A stretch of DNA of 35,812 nt from a virus. How positions within the stretch are numbered: position 1 is the first letter of the stretch; every line of letters begins with the position of its first letter. Of this stretch, positions 6,876-13,524 are shown piece after piece. The position numbers and the translations under genes were made by a program. The notes under the pieces were generated by a model. That model was not told the origin of the DNA, ran no database searches, and worked only from the letters and a program-made list of their open reading frames with translations. The stretch spans positions 1 through 35,812 of IMG/VR virus record IMGVR_UViG_3300037246_003066; one strand, written 5' to 3'.

Positions 6876-6941
6876 ATTGGAGATCGACGGGGCGGCGGAT
6901 AGCCGCGATAAATAAGTCCAGGACTTCCTTTCGTCGATTGT
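6876..6941 (+). repeat. Duplicated three-helix element, copy 2
   Basis: Nearly base-for-base repeat of 3305-3370, including the outer helix arms at 6883-6889 and 6932-6938 and both inner hairpins. Downstream, 6942-7045 holds only a GATCGGACGGATCGGATAG-type low-complexity run and the ribosome site of the next gene; I see no reliable promoter there. Confidence 0.6.
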
Positions 6942-7045
6942 CGGCGATGAAGATGATCGGACGGATCGGATAGATTGGACAGATGATGTAAATAATTGAT
7001 CGTCGCGTTGGCGGTTAGGCTGGATATGGAAAGGCTAGGTGTGTT

Positions 7046-7504
7046 ATGAAGACGGCGTTGGTGAAGAGTTGGAAAACTACTGTGTGCGGACTTATTGTGG
7101 CGGTGATTCTTATTTTGAAGCAGGTGGGTAATCTGCTGGATGATGATCCGGAAACGGTAATGTCAGTGGAGTTGATTCTGGGTGCTATAGGGGCGCTGGG
7201 GATCGGTGCGTTTGCCCGAGATAACGGGGTGAGCTCTAAAACGGCAGGGGCAAAGGTTGTGATATTTGGGCTGTGTTGTTTGCTGCTGCTCGGTGGGTGC
7301 GCTGGGGTGAACCTGAACGCCGGGTATGAGAATATGCTGGCGCAGAATGTGGCGTGGTCGGCGGATATGGCGGGGCGGGCCATGGCGGAGCCGCCCAGGG
7401 ATGGGTGCTATGTGGGTAAGTTTACGTGTGAGCAGGCGGCGGCGGTGATCGAATTGAACGCGGATCATTGGCGGTTGTTCTGGGAGGCGAGCCAGGGAGA
7501 GTGA
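7046..7504 (+). CDS. Holin-like domain fused to a lipoprotein-like domain
   Basis: A 152-residue protein. Residues 1-72 resemble small phage holins: a first membrane segment (TVCGLIVAVILILKQVG), an acidic DDDPETV loop, a second segment (VELILGAIGALGIGAFA) and the typical ARDNGVSSKTAGAK end. Directly after this comes a second hydrophobic run with a plausible lipobox, LLLLGGCAGVN (Cys 91), followed by about 60 soluble residues with two more Cys. This looks like a holin gene joined in frame to a small outer- or inner-membrane lipoprotein gene. An in-frame GTG at 7259 could give the lipoprotein alone. Together they would suit lysis: pore formation plus a spanin-like lipoprotein. No endolysin was found nearby. 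The fusion reading is inference. Confidence 0.6.
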   Translation: MKTALVKSWKTTVCGLIVAVILILKQVGNLLDDDPETVMSVELILGAIGALGIGAFARDNGVSSKTAGAKVVIFGLCCLLLLGGCAGVNLNAGYENMLAQNVAWSADMAGRAMAEPPRDGCYVGKFTCEQAAAVIELNADHWRLFWEASQGE

Positions 7505-7530
7505 GAAGTTAGAAGTTAGAAGTTAGAAGT
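7504..7530 (+). repeat. Short tandem repeat, unit GAAGTTA
   Basis: Nearly four head-to-tail copies of a 7-bp unit just after the holin-like gene. Similar short tandem tracts (GATTTGA-like at 18076-18092, GAGATCAG at 9705-9720) sit at edges of other repeat clusters. Confidence 0.8.
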
Positions 7531-7565
7531 GGAATATATGAATAAATGAAAGGAAGTGATAACAA

Positions 7566-7967
7566 ATGACAAGGACACCTGAGAATATAAATGAAGCGAT
7601 TGCAGAGGAAAGGGAGGCGGAGAAATCTCTGGTGGAGACGATGATCGATGAGAAACTGCCAGGGTTGATTGAGAAGTTGCCGAGTGAGCTGCAACCGCTG
7701 GCGAAGGTATTTGCGCCAGTGTTGGTAAGGATGAGCGTTGAAGAGATCAAGGCGTTTGTGAATGGCGCTTGGATCGACCCGGTGGGTGAATATCGAAAAT
7801 TGTATGCGCGGTTGGATACGCAGCAGGCAATTGACGCCGGTGAGACGCTGAAGGAATATTGGAAATCGCTGAATGTTGAAAATGCAAATGTTGTGCTCGA
7901 ACAGAATAAAGCGATTGATGATTTGCTGGTGGCGGGATTGTTGATGTTGAAAGTGGCGATGGCGTAG
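7566..7967 (+). CDS. Hypothetical helical phage protein
   Basis: A 133-residue protein predicted mostly helical, rich in Glu, Leu, Ala and Lys, with no Cys and no signal peptide. A clear AAAGGAAGTGATAACAA ribosome region precedes ATG 7566. It contains GEYRKLYARLDTQQAIDAGE and ends with a hydrophobic LLVAGLLMLKVAMA stretch that might be amphipathic. I do not recognise the family. Its place between the holin-like gene and the large terminase gives no firm clue. The gene stops exactly where a repeat cluster begins. Confidence 0.7.
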   Translation: MTRTPENINEAIAEEREAEKSLVETMIDEKLPGLIEKLPSELQPLAKVFAPVLVRMSVEEIKAFVNGAWIDPVGEYRKLYARLDTQQAIDAGETLKEYWKSLNVENANVVLEQNKAIDDLLVAGLLMLKVAMA

Positions 7968-7969
7968 GT

Positions 7970-8074
7970 GGCAAGGGGTGCCAAGGGGCACAGCCTAACT
8001 GGCAGAGCCAAATAAGAGGCAAGGGCCAATAAAGAAAGATTATCCCGCAAAGGCGCAAAGGCGCTAAGAAGAGG
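7970..8074 (+). repeat. GGCAAGGGGTGCC repeat and CGCAAAGG tract
   Basis: A GGCAAGGGGTGCCAAGGGGC module (also at 24061-24080), remnants of the GGCAAGGGCC unit, and the AAAGATTATCCCGCAAAGGC module. No palindromic unit is present in this cluster. The remaining gap to 8135 is AT-rich and holds only the AAGAAAGGAAAAG ribosome site of the next gene. Confidence 0.85.
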
Positions 8075-8135
8075 GATTGAAGAGTAGTTATTAATTAAAT
8101 TTTGGTTTTTTGTTTTAAGAAAGGAAAAGAAAGAA

Positions 8136-8417
8136 ATGGCACATAAGATTATGGGAAAGATGGTGAAGGATAAGATTAGCGGGTATGAAGGTATTGTAGT
8201 AGCCAGAACAGAATGGCTGCATGGATGTGTTCGTTTGACTGTTCAGGCGCAAGAGTTGGAAAAGGGATTGCCTGTGAATAATTGTTGTTTCGATGAGCCG
8301 CAACTTGAGGTTATCGGCGATGGTATAAGTGTGGCAGTGGCGGCTGGGGGCGTGGAAAAGCCAGTGCACGGGGATAGAGATGATCCGAACCGTGATGATC
8401 AGAATGTGACCAGATAA
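8136..8417 (+). CDS. Conserved small phage protein (KDxxxGxxGIV...GC...DEPQLE type)
   Basis: A 93-residue protein. Its first 70 residues match a pattern I associate with a widespread small phage family: KDKISGYEGIVVAR, a W/Y-L-x-G-C block (EWLHGCVRLTVQ) and a closing FDEPQLEVI. The fold is likely a small SH3-like beta barrel and the function is not known. The last 20 residues are a polar tail rich in Asp and Arg. A strong AAAGGAAAAG stretch precedes ATG 8136. Only 11 nt separate it from the next small gene. Confidence 0.7.
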   Translation: MAHKIMGKMVKDKISGYEGIVVARTEWLHGCVRLTVQAQELEKGLPVNNCCFDEPQLEVIGDGISVAVAAGGVEKPVHGDRDDPNRDDQNVTR

Positions 8418-8428
8418 AGGAACATTGG

Positions 8429-8644
8429 ATGTTGGTTGATGAGCTTATGGAATATTTCTTTGATGCGGTTGATGAATTGTCCGAGTTCGTGATAAGTGCG
8501 ATGGATGATTCGGATTTGCGATTGGATGGTCTAGTCGGATCGCCGCGGCCGAGGCGTTGTTATTATTTCGATGATTTATGCGGACGTTGCGAAATTTTGG
8601 ACCTTGTAAAGAAACTGCCGTTTTGGACGGCGGGGTTTGTTTGA
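8429..8644 (+). CDS. Hypothetical small acidic protein
   Basis: A 71-residue frame, acidic in the first half (DELMEYFFDAVDELSEFV), with a Pro-Arg-rich turn and a CGRC pair. AAAGGAACATTGG stands before ATG 8429, 11 nt after the previous stop. No family recognised. Tight spacing and a plausible ribosome site support it, but it is short and could be spurious. Confidence 0.45.
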   Translation: MLVDELMEYFFDAVDELSEFVISAMDDSDLRLDGLVGSPRPRRCYYFDDLCGRCEILDLVKKLPFWTAGFV

Positions 8645-8692
8645 TGAAGCTCCGCGCCACATTCGTTAGTAGTATGAGAGTTTGGATATTCG

Positions 8693-8723
8693 CCGGCAGC
8701 GAAGTCGCTGCGACTACTGCCGG
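8693..8723 (+). other. Inverted repeat upstream of the large terminase gene
   Basis: CCGGCAG (8693-8699) pairs with CTGCCGG (8717-8723), with a second inner pairing AGCGA/TCGCT. No T-run follows, so it does not look like an intrinsic terminator. The rest of the 8645-8803 gap is a repeat cluster. Confidence 0.4.
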
Positions 8724-8734
8724 TGGATATTTGT

Positions 8735-8792
8735 GGCAAGGGCCACTGCCTGATAGAAGAGAAGATGGATCCCCGCTTTCGCGAGGATGACA
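8735..8792 (+). repeat. GGCAAGGGCC unit and palindrome before terL
   Basis: One GGCAAGGGCCACTGCC unit, a short TGATAGAAGAGAA linker and a palindrome (arms CCCCGC/GCGAGG, 8764-8792). The palindrome is open in the terminase frame and could add residues MDPRFREDD if an upstream start were used. Confidence 0.9.
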
Positions 8793-8803
8793 TTTGGGTG
8801 GGG

Positions 8804-10924
8804 ATGACTTTTTGGAAGAAGTTGATGGTAACATGGACGGATAGAGAGCGAGAGGCGTGGCGGTGGCGGCCGAGGGTGGGGATCGAGGAGTGGGCGCGGG
8901 AAAACGTTGTGCTTACCAAGGATATGGGGGTTGATCTGGTGGGGCCTTATGATCCCGATATTACACCCTGGCATCTTGAGATATTTGCAGTGTTTGAGGA
9001 TCCGGATATCGATGAGATAGTGATTGTGGGGGCGGCGCAGTCGGGGAAATCTTTGCCGATTCAGATTATTGTTTGCTATACGATTGATCACAATCCGAAA
9101 AATATACTTTACTTTATTGATACGGATTTGAACGCGAGATACGTATCGCGAAAACGGGTCCAGAAAATAATAGATAGCTGCAGGTCGCTGGCCGGGAAGG
9201 TCGATCCGGTGCGCAAACGGAGTACGTGCGATATAAACTTCGATGGGGGGAACCTCACATTGGCAGGGGCGGGTGGGGTATCGCAGCTCGGAACGAAATC
9301 GGCGCCCCTGGTGTTTCGTGATGAGACGGCGAAGTGGACAGGTGCGCGAAATGAAGAGGCAGGGGCGCTCGAGCTGGCGGGTGAGCGGGTGATGGGGCAT
9401 GGGAGGTTCAAGATAATTGACCTGTCAACGCCGGTGATGGCTGGGGATGCGATATTGAAGCAATTTGCACTGTCCGATCAGGGGTACATATATCTGCCTT
9501 GTCCGCTGTGCGGGCATTATCAGAAGTTGGTGTGGAAACAAGTGGAATGGCCGAAGGTGACCGATACGAGGAAGAGTGTGAGCCCGGAGGAGGCCAGGGA
9601 CAATACGTGGTATGAGTGTATCGGATGTAATGGGAAGATACGGGATGGACAGAAGCGGTGGATGCTGGGGAATTATAAGAGGGTGACGAAAGGACAGAAA
9701 ATTGAGATCAGAGATCAGAGAGAAATAAAGAAAGATTATCCCGCAAAGGCGCAAAGGCGCAAAGGCGCAAAGGAAGAGAAGATGGATCCCCGCGTGCGCG
9801 AGGATGACAGTGCGGGGGAAGGCACGAAGGGAAGAAAAGAGAAGATGGATCCCCGCGTGCGCGAGGATGACAATGTTAGAGATCGGTGGGAAATTGAGTT
9901 GCCGGGAGGGGAGACTAAGCAATATGAATTGGTTGGCGGTGGGGTAAAGAATCGGCGGTGGGGGATACATTTCTCCAGGCTGTATGTGCCGTGGGTAAGT
10001 TGGGGGCAGCTTGCCAAACAGTGGCTGGAGATTGGGGACGATCTGTCGAAACGACAGACGTTCTATAATGGCTGTCTGGCGCTGCCGTGGAAGGTGCGGA
10101 CGCTCAAGGTCGATGAGAGTAAACTTGTAAAACATATCTGGCGGGATATGGAATCGCTGATTGTGCCGGATGGATATGAATATATAACGGCCGGGGCGGA
10201 TATTCAACAGAAGGAAATATATTTTTGTGTGTGGGCCTGGAGAGAAGATGGGGCCCGGCATCTGATCGAATATGGGGTGCTGCCAGAGGCGATTAACTCG
10301 CTGGAGGCTGTGGCGTCGATGAGTTATCCGACGGCCGGTGGGGACCGACGGATAACCGTGGGGGCACTGTATATCGACAGCAGATATCGCACTACAGAAG
10401 TCGAAGATTTTTGCAGGGGACATGCGAATTGCTATGCGTGCCAGGGGCTGGCTACGGATACGCCGCGGCAATATGGGCCGGTATCGCAAGGGTATATTAA
10501 GACGGATTCGAGAGGGCGCAAATTGCCGCAGAGCCAGTGGCGCTCTTATGTGCAGGTTCATACGGCGAGCTTCAAAGAAGAGCTGCATACCCGGTTCGAG
10601 ATTGAATGGGATTACAATAATCCGGCTGAGCCGCCCGAATTGTATATATCGATGCATCGTGATACGGAGATGTGGTTTATCGAACATCTGACGGCCGAAG
10701 AGCGGGTGGAGACTACCGATACGAGAGGCAGGGTTAGTTTTCGGTGGGTTGTGAAACGAAAAGGAAACCATGAGTTTGATGCTACTGTGTATGCGGCGGC
10801 GGCCTGGTGGTGGAATCGTAATGATTGGATCGGATTGAAGAGGCAGGGACAACGTAAAAAACGCAGGCGGCCGAGGGCGGTGGGATCGAAATTGCTGGAT
10901 GGTTTACCGGAGCTTGGCGGATGA
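8804..10924 (+). CDS. terL: Terminase large subunit, GpA family, with in-frame repeat insertion
   Basis: A 706-residue packaging motor from ATG 8804 (ATG 8825 with GGAAGAAG upstream is an alternative; further upstream is repeat). The ATPase domain has Walker A GAAQSGKS (76-83), a strand-Asp-Glu Walker B (LVFRDE, about 169-174) and a zinc-finger pair CPLCG/CIGCNG (C233, C236, C272, C275) typical of GpA-type terminases. The nuclease half begins near YITAGADIQQKEIYFCVW and includes YIDSRYR and HEFDATVYAAAAW. The protein cuts concatemers and drives DNA into proheads. Between the two domains, residues about 300-359 are encoded by repeat modules, including two MDPRVREDD peptides. This extra loop sits where family members go directly from the GNY(K) segment to the IHFSRLYVPW segment. 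The stop overlaps the next ATG. Confidence 0.95.
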   Translation: MTFWKKLMVTWTDREREAWRWRPRVGIEEWARENVVLTKDMGVDLVGPYDPDITPWHLEIFAVFEDPDIDEIVIVGAAQSGKSLPIQIIVCYTIDHNPKNILYFIDTDLNARYVSRKRVQKIIDSCRSLAGKVDPVRKRSTCDINFDGGNLTLAGAGGVSQLGTKSAPLVFRDETAKWTGARNEEAGALELAGERVMGHGRFKIIDLSTPVMAGDAILKQFALSDQGYIYLPCPLCGHYQKLVWKQVEWPKVTDTRKSVSPEEARDNTWYECIGCNGKIRDGQKRWMLGNYKRVTKGQKIEIRDQREIKKDYPAKAQRRKGAKEEKMDPRVREDDSAGEGTKGRKEKMDPRVREDDNVRDRWEIELPGGETKQYELVGGGVKNRRWGIHFSRLYVPWVSWGQLAKQWLEIGDDLSKRQTFYNGCLALPWKVRTLKVDESKLVKHIWRDMESLIVPDGYEYITAGADIQQKEIYFCVWAWREDGARHLIEYGVLPEAINSLEAVASMSYPTAGGDRRITVGALYIDSRYRTTEVEDFCRGHANCYACQGLATDTPRQYGPVSQGYIKTDSRGRKLPQSQWRSYVQVHTASFKEELHTRFEIEWDYNNPAEPPELYISMHRDTEMWFIEHLTAEERVETTDTRGRVSFRWVVKRKGNHEFDATVYAAAAWWWNRNDWIGLKRQGQRKKRRRPRAVGSKLLDGLPELGG
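9705..9872 (+). repeat. Repeat cassette inserted in frame within terL
   Basis: In order: GAGATCAG tandem copies, the AAAGATTATCCCGCAAAGGC module with three GCAAAGGCGC units, a palindrome at 9781-9809, a GGCACGAAGGGAAG module, and a second palindrome at 9844-9872. All of it is read through in the terminase frame without a stop. Confidence 0.95.
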
Positions 10925-11160
10925 GTAATGGATTGCTGGATGATTTGCCGGAGCTGGATGGCCAGCAACCTAAGCGGGCCAGGTCACGTCGCAAAACGGG
11001 GGTGATATACCTGCCGCCGCCGCTTAAATGTCCGTGGTGTGGGGCTAGCGAATACGAGCAATATGGAACGCCAACCAGGGGAAATGTGAAAATACGGTAT
11101 TATTTTTGTAAAAAAAGTTCGTGTGGCCGTAAGTTCCAGACTCATCAACCACTTAGATAA
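10921..11160 (+). CDS. Small zinc-finger protein
   Basis: A 79-residue basic protein with one zinc-binding site, CPWCG (C37, C40) and CKKSSC (C63, C68). The spacing resembles Ogr/Delta-type or transposase-like zinc ribbons that bind DNA. It follows terL with an ATGA overlap and is thus coupled to it. Its N-terminus (GLLDDLPELDG) closely repeats the last residues of the terminase (KLLDGLPELGG), so a short duplication may have created this start. Role unknown; late gene activation or assisting packaging are both possible. Confidence 0.65.
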   Translation: MSNGLLDDLPELDGQQPKRARSRRKTGVIYLPPPLKCPWCGASEYEQYGTPTRGNVKIRYYFCKKSSCGRKFQTHQPLR

Positions 11161-11245
11161 GATTATCGGGCTTGTTTTGGCATGTCCATTTTCCAGCCAG
11201 TGGAATAAATTCGCTTATACGGATTTTGTGGTCCATAATTACGCA

Positions 11246-11440
11246 ATGGCAACTTTAGCTCAACAACTTGAAAGTGTTCAGGCGGCGATCGAGAAGATCG
11301 AGGACGGGGCTCAAGATTATAGCTTGGATACGCAAAGGGTGCTGCGGGGGAAATTATCGACGCTTTATGAGCGGGAGAGGTCTTTGCAACGGCGGATTCG
11401 GGCTGAAGGTGGGCTTGGCAGGACAGTTGCGATGTATTGA
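11246..11440 (+). CDS. Head-tail joining protein, gpW-like
   Basis: A 64-residue helical protein starting MATLAQQLESVQAAIEKIED with a short beta-like QDYSLDT turn and a second helix LSTLYERERSLQRRIRAE. This helix-hairpin-helix length and placement between large terminase and portal match lambda gpW and similar proteins that plug the portal ring after packaging. The open frame extends upstream to 11123 but overlaps the zinc-finger gene; ATG 11246 is the natural start although its ribosome site is weak. Confidence 0.65.
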   Translation: MATLAQQLESVQAAIEKIEDGAQDYSLDTQRVLRGKLSTLYERERSLQRRIRAEGGLGRTVAMY

Positions 11441-11510
11441 ATGGGAATGACAGAGAAAATAGATTCCCGCTCCCCGATCATAGTCGGGGACAAGTTTCGC
11501 GGGAATGACA
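11441..11510 (+). repeat. Nested palindromes: one repeat inserted inside another
   Basis: An outer palindrome AGATTCCCGC...TTTCGCGGGAATGACA (11461-11470 and 11495-11510) is interrupted by a second palindrome whose arms are TCCCCGA/TCGGGGA (11471-11494). A remnant right arm, GGGAATGACA, lies at 11443-11452. Confidence 0.8.
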
Positions 11511-11531
11511 TTGTATTATAGGAGAATAATA

Positions 11532-11990
11532 ATGGCACAGGTAGTTTGTCCGAATTGCGGTAGAGAGCGGGTAGTGGTTGCAGGCAAGAAAAAGAATTGC
11601 AGAAAATGTGGGACTACGCTGACTGCAGATACCGGAAATGTCAAGCCGAAGCGAGTTGCGGCAAGTGATCAGGAAAGACGAAGGCAGCTTGCCGAGGAGA
11701 TTGATGCACTTAAGGCGCAAGTGGGAGAATTGAGAGTGGAAAATGATGAGTTGCGGGGTGAATTGGCGGGGCTTAGGGAGCATTTGGAAGATGTGGCAAA
11801 GGAAGATAGCGGTAAAGAGGATGAGAATGAGGTGGTCGGTCAGGATCTTGAACGGCTGACAGTTGGCCAGTTGCGACAGTATGCGGGGCAACGTGGGATT
11901 GAGCTGCCTGGTGGGAATAAGTCCAAGGGTGAGCTGATAGCGGTGATTGGGGCTGCGGGGAAATCGGATGGAGACGAAGAGGAAGATTAA
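11532..11990 (+). CDS. Zinc-ribbon, coiled-coil and SAP/Rho_N-like protein
   Basis: A 152-residue protein from ATG 11532 with TAGGAGAATAATA upstream. Order of parts: zinc ribbon CPNCG/CRKCG (C6, C9, C23, C26); a heptad-rich coiled coil at about 47-90 (LAEEIDALKAQVGELRVEND); an acidic linker; and a C-terminal SAP- or Rho_N-like helix-extended-helix (LTVGQLRQYAGQRGIELPGG, then a Lys-rich ELIAVI helix) that usually binds nucleic acid. Proteins with this C-terminal motif occur between terminase and portal genes in many phages. A head or packaging accessory role is inferred. Confidence 0.6.
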   Translation: MAQVVCPNCGRERVVVAGKKKNCRKCGTTLTADTGNVKPKRVAASDQERRRQLAEEIDALKAQVGELRVENDELRGELAGLREHLEDVAKEDSGKEDENEVVGQDLERLTVGQLRQYAGQRGIELPGGNKSKGELIAVIGAAGKSDGDEEED

Positions 11991-12001
11991 ACGTAAGAGA
12001 A

Positions 12002-12063
12002 GATGGATCCCCGATCGAGCCGGGGATGACAGAGATTTGTGGGAATGATAAAGATTTGTGGGA
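12002..12063 (+). repeat. Palindrome plus degraded copies before the portal gene
   Basis: A full palindrome at 12002-12031 (arms CCCCGA/CCGGGG) is followed by GATTTGTGGGAATGA twice in tandem, the second copy providing the portal ATG. The GGGAATGA parts look like worn right arms of the same element. Confidence 0.75.
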
Positions 12064-13524
12064 ATGATTTTGGGTAAGAGAGATAAAAGTTTTAGTGAGA
12101 GAGTCGATTTGGTGGTTGGGATGGTATCGCCCCGGGCGGCGTTTCGCAGAAAGCAGTTTCGGGCGGCCGGGGCTGCTATCGATAGGTTCGGGTATAATGT
12201 GCTTGATCGAGGGCGGACGCGGACGATACGGTCGGACTTGACGGGGTCGGGTGACCGGCAGCTTAATGAGATGAGACTGGCGGAGCTGCGAAATATAATT
12301 CGAGATATGGCCAGGAATAACCCGTTGGTTAAAGGATTGCTGCGGACGGAGAGGAATGGGGTGGTTGGCAGGGGAGTGAAGATTCATGCGCGGACGGGTG
12401 ATCCAGAATGGAACAAGGCGGCTGAAGCGCTGTGGAAAGAGGAGATGGTCGATCGGCCGTGTGAGACTACCGGGCGGTTCGGATATAATCAATATTTGCG
12501 GATGCTATATTTGGGTTACCGGCGAGATGGTGATGATGGGACGATATTGCTGGATAATGGGAAACTGCAGGCGTTCGAGGGTGAGCAGCTTGGGACGCCG
12601 TGGGGAAAAAACGATGCCAAGAATTTCAGGGTTGTTAATGGCATTGCCTATAGTAATAAAACGAACAGGGTGATCGGGTATTATATTGGGATACCGAATA
12701 AATGGGGATTTATCGGTTCGAAAGGGTATCAAAAATATCCGGCCGAAAAAGTAATACATTCGTTTAGTCCGGAGCGGTTTAGCAGTAGTCGTGGTGAACC
12801 GGCGCTGACATCGTCGGTCGATTATATCGATAAACTGTGCAAATATGTTGATGCGGAGTTGGTGGCGGCTTGCGTTAACGCCGCGTTTTCGATGTTCATT
12901 GCGCGAAAAGATGATATGGGTGGTCCGCCTTCGCTTGGGAATACTACCGATGGTGGGACAGGAAGTGGGACAGGGACTGATGAGGAGACGGGAAACCGGG
13001 AAGAAAAGATCGGGGCCGGGACGATTATATATGGTGAGACTGGGGAGAGCGCTACCGGGATCGGTCAGACGCGGCCGGGGGCGATGTTTGATCCGTTTAT
13101 GTTGAGGATGTTGTCTTTGATCGGAAGGCCGCTGTGTATGCCGCTGATGCTGATAACGCTGGATTATGCGGGCGCTACGTTTATGAATGCCAGAGTGGCG
13201 TATATGGAGTGCAGGGAGAATTGGGAGGTGGAGCAGGAGATAATACTGAAGTCAAATAGTTCGCGGGTGTGGATATGGTGGGTTGAACGGAAGATTAAGG
13301 AAAAAGCGTTGCCTGATCGGCCCGATGCGTTTTTGCATGAAGTGCAATGCAGGACATGGCCTTATGTGGATCCGTTTAAGCAGTCTAAGTCTAATCAGCA
13401 GAATCTTGAAAATCGGACTATTACCCGGTCGATTATCTGTAGCGGACAGGGACTGGAATACGAGGAGATCAATAAACAATTGAAAAAAGAAGATGCCGAT
13501 ATCGGGAGTGATGATGATGAATAG
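12064..13524 (+). CDS. Portal protein, lambda gpB family
   Basis: A 486-residue protein from ATG 12064 (the start is uncertain: TTG 12058 and ATG 12120 are also in frame). It matches lambda-type portals (Phage_portal_2): an early SPRAAFRRKQFRAAGAA segment, LRNIIRDMARNNPLVKGLLR, NGVVGRGVKIHARTGDPEWN, the VIHSFSPERFSSSRGEPAL block, DAELVAACVNAAFSMFIA and RPLCMPLMLITLDYAGATFM. Twelve copies form the ring at the head vertex through which DNA passes and to which terminase docks. A Gly/Thr/Glu-rich insertion around residues 295-325 is a likely loop. The 3' end overlaps the protease gene by about 11 nt. Confidence 0.9.
   Translation: MILGKRDKSFSERVDLVVGMVSPRAAFRRKQFRAAGAAIDRFGYNVLDRGRTRTIRSDLTGSGDRQLNEMRLAELRNIIRDMARNNPLVKGLLRTERNGVVGRGVKIHARTGDPEWNKAAEALWKEEMVDRPCETTGRFGYNQYLRMLYLGYRRDGDDGTILLDNGKLQAFEGEQLGTPWGKNDAKNFRVVNGIAYSNKTNRVIGYYIGIPNKWGFIGSKGYQKYPAEKVIHSFSPERFSSSRGEPALTSSVDYIDKLCKYVDAELVAACVNAAFSMFIARKDDMGGPPSLGNTTDGGTGSGTGTDEETGNREEKIGAGTIIYGETGESATGIGQTRPGAMFDPFMLRMLSLIGRPLCMPLMLITLDYAGATFMNARVAYMECRENWEVEQEIILKSNSSRVWIWWVERKIKEKALPDRPDAFLHEVQCRTWPYVDPFKQSKSNQQNLENRTITRSIICSGQGLEYEEINKQLKKEDADIGSDDDE

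Noticed and set aside
6960-7045. Promoter before the holin-like gene
   Set aside because: TTGGAC is present, but no -10 at a suitable distance is convincing.
9425-10852. 475-codon open frame on the - strand opposite terL
   Set aside because: It is the shadow of a well-supported terminase, with no ribosome site and no recognisable domain.
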